Origin: Monosiga brevicollis MX1
Taxonomy: Eukaryota > Opisthokonta > Choanoflagellata > Craspedida > Salpingoecidae
Direction of reading: 5' to 3'
Assembly: GCF_000002865.3 (NCBI RefSeq)
Contig: NW_001865063.1
Span: 586,782 to 650,781, forward strand
Length of the DNA stretch: 64,000 nucleotides
In this document: one piece after another, positions 1 through 12,495 of the stretch
How the letters are laid out: every line of letters begins with the position of its first letter
How positions within the stretch are numbered: the stretch's first letter is position 1
Program-made: the position numbers and the translations under genes
Notes under the pieces: generated by a model
The model's database searches: none
What the model was told of the DNA's origin: nothing
The model's input: the letters and a program-made list of their open reading frames with translations, nothing else

Positions 1-160
1 ACGAGAGAGATACGAGAGACAGATACAGAGACAGAGAGAGATACAGAGACAGAGAGAGATACAGAGACAGAGAGAGATACTGAGACAGAGAGAGAGAGAG
101 AGAGAAGAGAGCATTGAGAGATTCGAGAGAGCATCGAGAGAGGAGTGTCAGGCGAGGGTC
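1..160. repeat. GA-rich tandem repeat
   Basis: Purine-rich array of near-identical short units (gagagatacagagacag type) followed by GA dinucleotides. The rest of 161-582 shows no coding exon I can support. It lies beyond the 3' end of the minus-strand gene ending at 583. Confidence 0.8.
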
Positions 161-582
161 CGGCTTGGTGATACCTTTGCTACCCGCGACACCGAACACT
201 ACCAGCACCGCCAACACTAGCATATGGAAATGGCTCCTCCATTGCATGGCGTTATGATCGTTGACCCCAGCCCTTGGCGTCAGTTTCCTGAGCTGCTGTA
301 TTGTGAATCAGTAAACTTTATTCATCTCCCTCTCCTCCGCATCTCTCTTGTTTTGCCTCAAACGAAAAGGGCTTGCCGATGAGCTACATGGTGGGGATGG
401 GAATTGTTGTGCGCAGAGGCAGGCGTGATCAAGCAGAAAGGGACGGGTTCAAGTTTGGCTTTTGGTTGGACAACACACAACAAAAGACGCTTCTAGCGAG
501 CTTGCAGTAGACAAGAGTACGGCACTGCATGGAGAGGCGGGGCGATGCGATGCGAAAACAAAATCCCCATCCGCCCAGCTCA

Positions 583-3500
583 TTACCGATACTGGGAACG
601 GTGGGGCGCGTAATAACCGTTGCTGCTGCCTGGTGGATTGGCGCTTTTGGCACTCCCACTCGTTGCTTCGGGTGCACCCGGACCCGCGCCAGGTGGGCCG
701 TAGTGAGGGGGGTAGCCATGCCGGTAGGCAGACGGAGCACCGCCTGGGGATGCCGGGAGCTCCCGTCCAGGCGGCATGCTTCCATAGCTGCCGCTCCCAG
801 TCGACAAGCGCGAGTATGCACCCGACCCCTACAGATGTTTTGCAATTCACACACACCAAGAATGAAGAAGGGGTAAAATAAGTGAGGGACACATTAAGGG
901 TCAGAGCCACCGAAAGCACATGCTCCGCAGAGTGCAAACAAAACAACCGCAGGCCCCAGTTCTTACCACGGGGCCGCTGACGGGTGCTCGAGGGGCCTGC
1001 TCACCCCGTTCCCAACTCCCACGGCGGTCCCCCGAAGGCCCGGGGGACCCATACCGCAAGGCATCATCGCGGAGCGGCTCGGCCGGTCCTCCCGTCTCGC
1101 GCATTGTGCGAGCGGTCATTTGTGATGGATAACGTGAGCTGGGCCCGCTGGGTGGACCAAAGCGCCCAGCTGGCGAGGGAGAGTAGTTGCGATCTGGAGG
1201 CGGACCCCCATGAAAGCGTTCCCGGTCACTGGGGAAGCGCTCGCCCGGCGGCGGCGGGCCCCCAAACCCACGATCCAGGGCCCCCCCGCCCGGGTATCGG
1301 CGATCGGGCGGAAAGGAGTCGTGGTGGCGATCCCCGAATGCAGGGCCCCGATCGCCATGGAACGGTGGGCCTGCTTGTCGCTCGCCTCGGTATGGAGGGC
1401 CGCCGGGATGAGGACGGTCTGGGAAGGCGCGATCCGCATGGCTTCCACCGCCCATGGGACCTGCAGGTCCTGGCCGGTCCCCCAGCGCGGGTGGACCGCG
1501 CGGTGGGCGCTCACCTGCTGGCGGTGCCATGTGAGGATGGCCTGAGGGTGCGTTTGGTCCGCGTTCAAAGACCCCCCTGTCAAACCCGCGATCAAAGCCA
1601 CGATCAAGACTGCGGTCGGGGCCACGGTCGGGACCACGGTCGGGACCGCGCTCGTATCCACGATCAAAGCGAGGTGACCGTGGGTGATCACGTTCCGTGT
1701 ACGTGCGAATTGGGTCGCCTCCTTGCTCGAGCAAGCCGCGCGGCGCGGGCCCTCCCATGGCTTCGCTGCGCCCTGGAGGCGGCAGTGGGCTGGATCCTGG
1801 TCCTGCATCATTGGCACGAAACGGCGATGGCTGCAGGCGCGACAACGTTGGCGTCGATGGACCGCTCGTCCGCTCTTCCACCGAATCCCAACGAGAGCCC
1901 TGGCGGCGAGGCTTGGCGCTCACGGGGCCAGATGGCATGGTGGTTGCAGTGGCCAAGGCACTGCTGCTATTGCTGCTCAAACGCGGAGGGTTGGGGGCAA
2001 TCACACTGGGCGATCCCGGGCTACGATGCTCGTTCAAGGGTCCACCCACCGGCACGGGCCGTGATGGTGGGTATCCTGCCGCGGGGGAGGATGCCATTCG
2101 GCTACGCTCATAGCGACCTCCCGCTTCCAGCAATGGGCCGGGCCGACCAGGGCCCGCTCCCAGCGGCGCACGCCCCATGCTCGGCGCACTGTAAGGTGCA
2201 CCCGATGCCACAGGACCACTTCTTGCCTTGATGAGGGGGCTTGAGGGGCCCTGGTTGAGGACAGGTCCGCTGGTACTGACGGGTCCCGAAGTCGGCATGA
2301 TACCGGGGCTGTTGGTGGGCGTGGCGTTTCCCCCGGCGCGCAGCGGTGGGGGAGGGGGTGGCACCGACCCTGCCCCGGGGCTTGGGCCTGGGCCCAGACC
2401 TGGCCCGATGCGGCCTACGTATGAGCCATATAGTGAGACGCGAGTGAGGAAAAGGGCGGTGCCAAGGGTAGACGGTGGGAAGTGAGCGCAACCATCTGAC
2501 CAGTGGGTGTGGTGGGCCCGCTTGAGAAGGTCTTGGCCCGCTGGGGCAGCGGCGAACCATATCCACTACAGGCGCAGAGCAATCCATCATGAGACTAAAC
2601 GCGGGCTTGCTCCAATGAACATGGGAAGCGACCATACCGAGGCGTCACATCACTGGGGATCGGTCGCTTCAGCTCAAGGCGGGGTGCTGCGGGCTGAGAG
2701 CGAGGGCGATGAGAAGAAACGGCGGAAAGCCAGGCGTCGCGCAAAATTTGTACATTGCTGCGTAAGCTTTCGCAAGCTTTGGTACCTTTTGGGGCGAAAT
2801 GTGACGGCGGCTACCGATGTCGGATAGAATGGATGTCTTTCGCTGCATCATCAGCCGAGCGCGGTTGTCGTGAGGCACCGCCGTGGATCTTAGGGGGAGC
2901 GGGCCAATTTGCGCTAGGCATGAACAGGCCACAAACCTGAGGCGCGGCATCGTCCTGGTCCATCTAAAGAAAGGATATAAAGTGACAAGAAGCGACTGAG
3001 CGGCGGTCTCCACGGCGGGCGGACGGCTTGGGTGTTTCGTCACAAAAACTTGGATGGGACACATGTGAGCAACAGACATACCGAGGGTTCTTGAAGTAGG
3101 CGTTGGGCAGCTTCACGAGCTTCGCGCTCTCGGCGCTCGGCTTCCTCTTGCTTCAGCAACTACGATAGCATGCACCAAAAATTGCGGGCAGTGAGAGACA
3201 CCCTCGATGCAGGAAGCTCGGGCAGACATTTCGACAAAGCGGGCGGCTCGGTACCTTGCGAAAGGTCACGAAAGCTTCGTGTTTTTCTTGCTTGAGCTTT
3301 TCAAGCTTTGCTTCAAGGGTTGAGCGTTGCTTGTTGAGCACGTCCAAGCGCTAGAGCGAATGAAGCGGGAACCGGGTCAAAGCAGATGAGGTGAGCCCAG
3401 GCCAAGCAGGGACGCTCAAGTCACGAGAATTCGAGGCTGGGAGCGGCTATGAAACCAACCTGTTCCAGCGTGACCTTTTTCTTCTTGCCCTGAGCATCGC

Positions 3501-3773
3501 CCTGCTCATGACCCGCGCGCAGGGCCTTGATCTAAATGACCGAAAAGTTCAAGGGGGAATGAGCGGCGCGTCATGGGCGGCAGACAATCAAAGGGCAGCC
3601 GCGACATGATTGAGGGTCAAGTGGGGAAAAGGCCAAGAGAATACCTCATCGAGGCGTTTTTGCACGATAAACTTTGTGACGGCAATGGTTTCACGCTTGC
3701 TCATGGGCAGCGGCGGGTAGACAAGGGGCTTGCGCACCGCGGGCACTTGGCTCGTGTAGATGCCCTCAACCAT
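583..3773 (-). CDS. GPS2-like nuclear corepressor coiled-coil protein
   Basis: Ten-exon model. Exons 3645-3773, 3460-3531, 3255-3350 and 3082-3159 have clean GT-AG borders and phase 0 throughout. They encode a basic N-terminus, then a coiled coil (VTLEQRLDVLNKQ, LEKLKQEKHEAF, LLKQEEAERRERE). Its order and spacing match the GPS2 segment (SLEETKEQILKLEEKL, LQEEKHQLF, LHEEEKRRRKE). In animals GPS2 is a subunit of the NCoR/SMRT-HDAC3 complex and uses this coil for assembly. Small exons follow near 2.95, 2.85, 2.75 and 2.55 kb. Next comes a long Pro/Gly/Arg exon ending at 967, with DRG/ERG-type repeats. The last exon, 583-828, is Gly/Tyr/Pro-rich and ends in SQYR. I estimate about 790 residues, against roughly 330 for animal GPS2, so the tail is greatly expanded. 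The start is the first ATG, in exon 1. The family call rests on the coiled coil only, and the middle exon borders are approximate. Confidence 0.6.
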
Positions 3774-4393
3774 CCTCAACGGTCACGATCCCAACCCCGG
3801 CTCCCCATGAAACCAGCTCGGCCTCGGGACCCAGACCCCATCAAAGGTCAGAGACCGCCACAGATGACACAATATGCACCTCCCCCTTCGATCCCTCTTC
3901 TCCAGAGGTCCAATCGGGAGCTTCAGCAGCACTGGAGCATCACACCACGGCGCTGCCGTCCTGTGTCGTGAGATGGAAAAATAAAATAAAAAAAAACGAG
4001 AGATGGTGACGGTCTTGTATTGTTCTAAACAGTTGTTGTGTGTTTATGTAGCAGGCGCACATTTTCTTTTGTGTTTTGCTCGGACTCGCTCCATCTTTTT
4101 TTTTTCTGTTCTGGGGTGTCAAGGTTTGCTCAGAAGAATGGTGATGGGAAGGAAGGGCTCAAATGTTTCGTGACAAGAAGCGCATGGAGCTGCGGCCAGT
4201 CGGGTTGTTTCGCACACAAAGGTGGGAACGACAGGAAAAGGCAGCAGCTGCTGCACACGCCAAATTCAACGGCGTCAAACAACTGACACTACACGACTGA
4301 GAAACAGAGGAGAAGAAGTGAGGAGGAGAAAAGCAGAAAAGGGAGAAAAGGTTTGCTATCCTGGAGGGGGTGACTCTGTTCAAGAACAGAATC
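3774..4393. other. Intergenic region
   Basis: This lies between the start of the GPS2-like gene and the 3' end of the next minus-strand gene. It has a T-rich patch around 4040-4110. I see no exon, repeat array or RNA gene. Confidence 0.5.
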
Positions 4394-7300
4394 TTAGATG
4401 GCCTCGTAGTTGCCACCACCCATGACTGGGCGGCACATGCAGAAGCGGAAGCCATCGCCGACAAGTCCCGGGAAGGAATCAACCCAGAAGTGGTAGTTGG
4501 GCAGAATCTCCATGCCACGAGCACCCTTCACGCTGTAGTTGTAGATGCTGCCAATGGCCAAGTAGGGAATCAGGAAGGCGCAGAAGAACCTAGGGCACGA
4601 AAGAGATCCCCCCCCCTTGGTATGAGCAAAGCATAAAACAGCAGTTACGGGTTGTGGGTGAAACAAGCCACGGTGAAGGATGACGCACAGCAGCAGCATA
4701 ATGTCGCCGCCCGAAAGGCCCTTCTTGCCGCCCTTGGAGCCGGCAGGGGCGCAGATGGACATGCAAGTGTTCAGGTCGGGGAAAACGCTGCTGGTGTTGG
4801 ACACGCTGCACTTGCCTACATGTTGCACTCGTGTATGAGGTGGGACCGAAGCCAGCATTTTCAAATAAAAACAAAAACAAAAACAACCGGACTCAAGCCA
4901 TAACAAAGCTTCTACTTCGTCACGATGTAACTTACCGGCCGCACTGCAGGTGTAGCCCGGGGTGGACACAGGCTTGCACACGTCTTGGCACAAATCCAGA
5001 GTGGGGAAACCAACGGCCGAGCCCTTGATCTCAACGCACTCGCTCTGGGCCGAGCAGGAAAACTTGCCTTCCGGACGCCACAAAGCAAAGCCCGTGGCAA
5101 ACGACGAGTTCTTGTCGCAGGAGTCGCAGTTACCTGCGCACAGCTGGATCTGCCAGTGAGCAAAGACTGAGGCGTTGGCCGAAAGCGTTTGAGCCATGAC
5201 GTCGGCCTGGCAGACGGCCCGCGGGCCAAAGGAGTACATGCTCTGGTCCAACTCATAACCCTCAAAGGCAGCGGCCACCGTGATGCCACCCAGGTCGCCC
5301 GAGGCAGCGTCAGACGCGACACCCTGAGTCAAAGATTTGACAAACCAGAGTTGAGGTGAGATTATCGCAGAAAGCGTACGCCCAAAAATTGGCCAGCAGG
5401 TGGTCGTGGAGCCAAGCACGTACCACACTGGCGACAAAGCCGTAGAAAGAGATGCCGGCCGTCATGGCCTCGTCGTTGTCGTTGCCAGCATCGTCCTGGT
5501 AAATCCACTTTTCGTGCTCCTTCTGGCAAACAGGGTCTGAGAAGCTGACGTTGCACAGCGTGAGGTTCTCGGTCGGGGACAACGTCTCAATCAAAATTGG
5601 GATCGTGTTATCCTCCGTCACGGTCAGCGACACTTCATCCAAAACCTGCATGTATTGAGCATCTCAATCAGGTACTCGCGTTCACATATCAAGACAAAAT
5701 ACACAGGGAAAGGAAAAGAAAGAAAAAACCAAAAACAAGAACAAAAATGGGTCTGAGTGGGAAAGCACGGTGGGGTAAAACGGCAGGGGTAAAACGCACC
5801 GTGGTGTTGGAGCTGGGAGTGTAAATGGACTTGTTGTAGAGTTCAAACTTCTCATGGACGACACGGACTGGGTCGCGGGACAAAGACTGGTGTCAGCAAT
5901 GAACAGGTTTGGTTGCACATCGTGTTTGTGGGTCATGTGTTTTGACATGCGACAAAGCAGGGACGCACAGATTTCGAGGGAGGTGCCACGAATGTTAAGG
6001 AGGCCGACTTCATAGGTTCCTTCGGCTGACATGGCAACGGCAGTCTAGAATGACAAAAAGCAGCAAGAAACTCGCTTCATGAGGATACGTTGACAGACCA
6101 CCACGCACGAATATGCACTGATTTTCATCAATGGTTGGGTGCACACCCTGCCTGGGTAAAACATACGTTGAAGCTAGACTGGGGATTGAGGGCGTGCTCA
6201 ATGTGGTGGTAAAAGCCCTCCATGGGGTTCCAGCGCTTGAGCTCGAGGATTTTGGAGGTGCCATCTGTCTTGAGCAGGCTGATGACGGCTGCAGTGCCAT
6301 CTGAGCGGCTATCAACGGAAATTTGCTTCTTTTCGTCGGTGATGTAAAAGTCACCCTCGCAGCAAATGAGCTCGGACTGGCCCCAAGGGGGACTGATATT
6401 GGTGTTAAAGGTGCGGAACACGGCGTTGTAGGCAATTGTCGAGTTGCTCGTCAAGTTGTCGACTATGCCGGTATCGAGTTTAGAAGGGGTGAGTTTGGCG
6501 CGGCAGTGTGATTTGTCAGTGTCTGGAAGGTTGCGCGGATGCGTCGAGAGCAGGGGCAAGGGGACCTACACTTGGGCAGCAGATAGGACATAAAGCCCAT
6601 GTTGCCATAGTCGTCCACATCCATGTACAGATCCTTCAGGTGGCAGTCGTTCTGGGTTCGGCCCTTGAAGCTGCCCAAAGAGTACACGGTGTCCTCGAAT
6701 TGACCTAAAAAAAGAGAAAAGAATAGGGAAGAAGAGCAGGGCCTGGGGTCAGAGCTCGCGAAACCGCAAGGTGATAGGACAAGGTGATAGGACTAATAAA
6801 AGCCACCGTGGTTTGAACAGGACCATGGCTTGAGCCTCGGTCTTTATAGCGCGGTACATGAGAGGTCATGAAGCGAGGGCGAGGAATCGAACCGAATGAG
6901 TAAAGGGAGGAGAAGATGGAGCAGGTGACATGACCCATCACGCTGGCCGAGGTCGTGTAAACGATAAAGCCGGACGAGCCGATGCGGTTGATGGTGGTGT
7001 AGATGGAAACAATGGGGTTCAGGGAGCGGTTGTTGATGGTCTGGAATGCAACGCTGATGTCCGATTGGCTCAACGTGGAATGGTTCAGATGAGCGGCTTC
7101 CACCAGGTGCTTGGTCGCATCCACGCGCACCACTAAAATCAAGCCAAACGCCGGGGTGAGTTGGCGTACTGCCAGGGCAATCACGGGAGCAACATGTCAC
7201 ACAAGGCAAGAGTATAGATGGATGGAAAGCCAATAAGATGACGGGGGGGGGGGGGTGCCGTGGAACTGACAGATGCCAACATCGGCGCGCTCGCTGAAAG

Positions 7301-7653
7301 CGACAGAGGCGCTCTCCAGGCTGTTGAGTGATGGCAAGGGGCATTGGACATGTGAGCAGTTGGTCATTGGCGAAGAGTGTAGACGGGGGCACAAGACCAA
7401 GTGGGAGGCGAGGTCGCATCGCGTAGTCTCAGGTCAAGACCCAAAGTCGAGCAACGGAAGAGGGCCAAGAGCCAAGGCGTTTGGACGAATGCCATTGGTT
7501 GATCGGGGGCGAAGCAATCCAGCAGGGAGAGACTTACAAGGCAGCGTCATCATTGTAATGGTAGACGTTCCAAGCGGCATGCGCGGGGGAGATCACGGCT
7601 GCCATCAAGAGTCCGAGACCGAGGGCAAGGACCGTCATGCTGCTGGTGGCCAT
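4394..7653 (-). CDS. Type I membrane protein with mannose-6-phosphate-receptor-like C-terminus
   Basis: About ten exons. The start ATG (7651-7653) opens a clear signal peptide (MATSSMTVLALGLGLLMAAV, cleavage near AHA). Lumenal exons follow around 7265-7335, 6900-7140, 6560-6700, 6160-6560, 5980-6040, 5820-5880, 5440-5650 and 4930-5320, then a Cys-rich exon near 4700-4810. The lumenal part has many N-glycosylation sequons and Cys pairs. A transmembrane segment spans an intron (IMLLLCVILH, then FFCAFLIPYLAIGSIYNY). The short tail reads KGARGMEILPNYHFW and LVGDGFRFCMCR. This closely follows the juxtamembrane and tail region of the cation-dependent mannose-6-phosphate receptor (GAKGMEQFPHLAFW, LVADGCDFVCR). 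I infer a Golgi-endosome sorting receptor. The lumenal part does not clearly show the M6P-binding MRH fold, so the ligand is unknown. The exact exon after 7265 is ambiguous (two possible acceptors). Confidence 0.65.
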
Positions 7654-8086
7654 CGTGTCAGAAGCACGTCGTCCACTGGTACAGGCGGGCGCGCTCTACA
7701 ACCCAACACATCACGGTCAAAAAAGGTGAGACACACGGTGACCAAGGCCATGCCAAGCTCCCAACTCTCTTCAGCCTTTGATTCAAACTCAGTGCACACG
7801 GCGGGTGTAGCGCCAGAGCCAAGAAGCGCCGAGATCGCGCTGCCGTTTGTGCTTGTGGAGGAGAGAGAGAGGAGCGCATCAAGGCAACGGGCACTTACAC
7901 GTGGTAGCAAATGCATTGCGCACGTCCGTTCTTTCTCTCTGTGTGTGTCTTCTCTCTATTACTACGGCACATGTGTAGAAGAATCTGACAAACGTATCAA
8001 AAGAAGTAAATTACTTATAAGAAGAGGAATAACATGCGCATGCTGGGCGGTCGATCCTCCCCATAGGAAGGCATCATCGGTGGCGC
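7654..8086. other. Intergenic region
   Basis: Separates the start of the MPR-like gene from the 3' end of the AHI1-like gene. It is AT-richer around 7960-8040 and should hold the promoter of the former and the polyadenylation signals of the latter. No motif stands out. Confidence 0.5.
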
Positions 8087-11000
8087 TTAGGCATGGTGGT
8101 TCGGCATGGTTGTGGAGGCACGGGCGGCGCGAGATCGTCGCTGGAAGCGTCGAGATTGGAAGGCGGGGTCGCCTGTGGGCGGGTCGTCGCGTAAGGTGGC
8201 TCGCCGTTGGTTGCGTGTGGCGGTCGGTGCGGGTTGGGGCGTGGCCGCAGCGGTTTGACCAGGAAGCAGGAGTGTGGCAGTCCCATGAGCTGCGTCGTTG
8301 TCGGAACCCGTGCTTCCGGCTTCGTTGTCATCGTACTGGGGTGGCGGTGAACTAGCAAACAGTCGTCCCACGCTGGGTGGTCGCTCCGCCCCACGCTGAC
8401 GGGCTGTGCTCAATCGTTCCCGCCGCTGCACCCGCTTGGAGCTCAAAACGGCTGGGTTGGCTTGCCAGGGTGCCTGGAGGCCCGCATCAGCACCTTGCGG
8501 GGGACCATGCCCAGCATCGGCTTCCAAGTCGGACACGGAAGACTCGCTGCGGCTTCGGATGAGTCCTGGTCGGGGCTCTGCCATCAAGCCCCGGGATTGA
8601 AGTCGGGATTGACGACGCGATCGCCGCGAGGCGGACATGGGCGTGTACGCCACGCTGGCCCGCTCGGCGCGCGCGTTGACACTCAAGGATGCCCCTCGCG
8701 TTGGCGCCGTGCGAGCTGTGGGGGATGGCGAAATGGACGACCCCGACGAAGTCGACGAGGCAGAGAAGACATCGCGTTCGCCGCTGGGGATCTGACCACG
8801 TGATCGACGCGGGGCCTGCAGTAGACCCCTTCGATTGTTGCCCTCACTGTGGGGCTCGGCATCGGGGTCCTGGCTCGGAGCCCGCTGTTCCTCACCCTCC
8901 GTGTCGGTCTCACTGTCGTCATCACTGGCAAAGCGCACCGTTGTCCGACCGCGCCCGGTGCCTGGCCTGCCCTCAGCACGGCTGATGGAGGTGGAGGCGG
9001 AGGATGCTGGCTGCAGTTGCAGCTGCAGGGCATCCATGAGCGCCTCCGATGTGGCATTGAAAAGGCTGGGATCGAGCGCCGATTCAGCCAACGCCCGGTG
9101 GGTCTGGTCCATGGAGACAGTGGCCTCGCGTAACATGTCCGCTGCCATGGTCCGCTTGAGGTCCAAGAGCTGTTCAACATTGATCCCCTCTTGGTCTCCT
9201 GCACGAGATGTCCCAGGTCTTGATCGGCCCAACTCGGATCGTCGCGCTCCCCGAGCCGTGTCCAGTCTGCGAGAAAAAAAAAATTAAAAAGAAGCATCCC
9301 GGCAGATGAGTGTTGTCTACTCAACAGTCTTCCTTCACACTTGCGTCTAGACAAACCGTGCAGCCGTGTCCGCCTCCAAGCTGTTTAAGGAGATGGCGTC
9401 CATGGCCAGGACGGCGTTACTGCGTGCTTGCTCCCGCAACGCTGCCAGACACAAATTGGTGAGTGGGGCGTGTCCATGCGCACGACGTGCTCAACACGGC
9501 CTCCTTGAACTTGCACCTACCCTCGTTGTACTCCAACATGACACACGTCCCATTGTCAAGGCAGCAAGCCAGCAAGTGGTCTTGAGTGTGCACAGCTGCA
9601 TCCATGCACAGGCTCCTACAAGTTCACACATGGCACAGATGAATGAGCCTCTACTACGCATCGTCTTGGCGCCGCAGGCACCGCGAAACCCAGGGACGCA
9701 CCGAGCAATGACGGTCGGCCATCCATGCTTTTTGAGCGCCAACGTCGGGGCATCACGTGCTTCCAGCTGCCCTCCTGGCGTGACTGGAGAAGGCGAGCGA
9801 CAGCAACGTAGCAATGTGTGGAAGGTCAGTCTCTTTCGCAGCGAGTCTGACCTCGGAAACTGATGCAAGTGCCTCTCAGCCAGCCAACTTACCACACACA
9901 AGCTGTTGACCATCTGGTGACAGGCTAATCCGGCACGGGTAACGCTGAAACCCGTCGTAGTGGACACTCTATTCACAAGCCTGTGAGGTGAGCAAGCGTC
10001 GCGGCAGCATATCTGGAGCAAAGTATTTGATGCTTGGCGTGGGCCGCACCTTTTCAATGTGTGCGGTTGTCGCGTCACAGACGTGAATACTGCTTTGTGT
10101 CGCGACCCAGAGAAACTGCGCAGTGCAACACAGACTCCAGATGGCGCGACTGGCCGAAGCTGGCTCGGTGAGCCCAATGTGATGAAGAGGCTGCGGTGCA
10201 TGTGCCGCACTCAAATTGGCTGAGTCCAGCAGCGAGGCGGCCAAAGATGAGAAGTTTGATGCTGGCTCATCATGCGCGTTTTGGAAGCGTCAAGGTAACA
10301 TACCGGGCAGGGTCCACACAGTCACGACGCAGTCGTTGCTCCCGACGAACATCTGCCCACATGAAGGAAGCATCAAGCGTCATGAGGATTGGGTCAAGCC
10401 AGTGTGAGGGCAGCACGTCCAAGAGGTTCAGGACCTTGTGTCGTGCACTGGCAAGGCGAATGCAAGTGATGGGCGCATCGCGATTGCTCAGGGTGTGAAC
10501 AACATCCGTGCTCAAAGCTCGCGGATCTGCGTCGTCTGACAAAGCAGCGCGGCTACCTCGCCGGCGACGATTGGGCGCTTGAGGCTTGGCTGACCAGATT
10601 CTATACGCCAAGGGAGGCAAAGAGCAGACACATTGTCAGAGGACTTGAGTGGCGTGCAAAGCAGGCGCCGGGTGGTCTTGTCGAACAGACCGGAGGAGGG
10701 CATCAAAGCCACCAGAGACGACCCAGGAGTGACCCGGCTGAGCCGGATTGGAGTCTGCTAGCATGCCACCAGCGTACACGTAGTAGTCGTGCAACAACAC
10801 CTGTTGACCGCAACAAGCGACAAGTCAAGTAGCATGAGCAAGCGATCACCTCAAAGTTGGTGCACGGGGGGGCGCCACTGACCGCCACGACATGAGCTTG
10901 TTCTGGGACCTCAGCGTCAACAACAACCAAGCGCCCATCAACCCCGCAGCTGATCAAGTAGCGACTGTCTTCAGACCTGATATGGCGGGAGTGGAATGGC

Positions 11001-12495
11001 AAAACGTGTAAACTGAAATCGACAAAGGACGTAGCAACAAGCCTTACATTGCTTGGCGAGAGCAGCGTGGGCGGTGAACAGACCAGTTGAGCGAATGAAC
11101 CCGCTGGGTGTGACGCTGAATGACGGCGAGGGGCGCACGTTGCCGCGTTTGCTTGGGTCGTGGTCCTGTCCGGCGCCCTCGGGAGGGCCGCGCATTCAGA
11201 TTTTGGCTCTTGAGAGCCGGTTGTACATCGAAAAGGGCTAGAGCATGGGCAGGCAGACCCGGGGCATGGGTCCCACCCACGGCGACGGCGCACCATCGGC
11301 CAGTGGGGCAGAAGGCCAAGGCGGTGGCTGGGACGCCACCCAGTTGAAAGAAGCATTGGGCATCGTTGGGCATGTGAAAGGTATCGCGGGGCCGGCGTGT
11401 CCAGGCATGAGGATCCGCTTCGGCCTCGTGTGCATCTGGCTGCTCTTCACCCAGGCCTTGTGAGCGGGGCGCAGGTAAAAGCGCCGGATCCACATTGCTG
11501 CGGTCGACGAGACTGAGTTGCACGTGTAAACTGAGGCTCACGACCTCACGGTCATCGGGGTGATCAAAATACCAGGCAGCAGCGGTGGAATGCAAGCCAC
11601 GGGCGCTGCTGCGGGGTCGCAGGCGGGAGCGCAGCGGGCGGCGGGCGCCAGCACTGAGGCCGGCCGCCGAATACAGCTGCAGGCGCAAGCGACGATCAAA
11701 GTACTCGGGGCTTCCGTAGCGTAGGCGCAGGTAGCCAAAATAGTGATGGCGATCGTTGGTATGGCGGTGGCGAGCCGAGACCAGGCTCGTCTCAAAGGCT
11801 GGGCGGGACCCGCTGCTGGGGTGCGTAGCCGGGTCATGGGGAGTGGTCTGGGAGTTGAGGTCGTCGGTGGCTTCACAAACGTCAAACAAGAGCACAAGAT
11901 CACTGCCTCGGGTTGGTTGGTGAGTCAAGCTGTGCCGGCGCCCCGACGTGGGGCTCGTGGCCCGCTGGGGGGAACCAGGCGGCTGGAGCGTTGGCTCGTA
12001 CGGGAGGTACAGGGTGTCGTTGTAGCGCAGCTGCACGCGACGTGTGCGCTGGGGCCGCGCAACGCGCGTCAGCCAGACATGGGTGCCATCCTCTTCGGCA
12101 AGGTTGTTGGCGTCCCTGTTGGCTTCGGGCGGGGCGGTTGGTGGTTCGATGAGGTGCTCTCCTGTGCGCTCGTCGACCAGGTAGATGGCGACGCGCGGTC
12201 GGGCCATCTGACTCGGGGGCACAAACGAGTCCGTCTGTAAGACTTGCACTTGAAGCATCGAGGCCGAGGGTTGAGGCAAGAGCTGGTGGGCAGAAGCCGA
12301 GGGATGGGGGCTCTGCGGCGCCGACTGGGGATCATCATGATCAAGAGGTGGTTCGGGCTGTGTCGAAGAGGGGGCGGGTGCCTCTGGGACAGGCTGGCGA
12401 TCCAGCTCTTGCAGCCGTCGCTTTTGTCGCTCCCGGCGAGCCTTGCGCCGTTCGTTCAAATTGGCCCCCGCCTCGTCATCCCGCGTGTCCGCCAT
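8087..12495 (-). CDS. AHI1/Jouberin-like WD40 protein
   Basis: The start ATG (12493-12495) opens a basic, disordered N-terminus. A C2-like region (RVAIYLVDERTGEHL, LRLRLQLYSAAG) matches the jouberin order: VHVIDEHTGQ, LFFEILDF, SKLRLQLYYP. WD40 repeats then begin (FHMPNDAQCFFQLGG, then VHSLNW spliced to SEDSRYLISCGVDG, equivalent to human YDLSWSKDDHYILTSSSDG). Further WD exons lie at about 10.85-10.98, 10.63-10.80, 10.33-10.55, 10.0-10.2, 9.9-9.96 and 9.5-9.6 kb. Exon 9337-9430 and the long last exon 8087-9260 give a Ser/Arg-rich disordered C-terminus with no SH3 domain, which animal AHI1 has. Jouberin acts at the ciliary transition zone with the MKS/NPHP modules, and a flagellate would need it. 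One WD blade near 10688 changes frame by one base without an intron (see findings). Family call good; middle exons approximate. Confidence 0.72.

Noticed and set aside
984-2231. 415-residue plus-strand frame over the GPS2-like gene.
   Set aside because: GC-rich Pro/Gly/Arg coding DNA leaves the other strand open; the minus-strand frame has phase-matched splice sites and family similarity.
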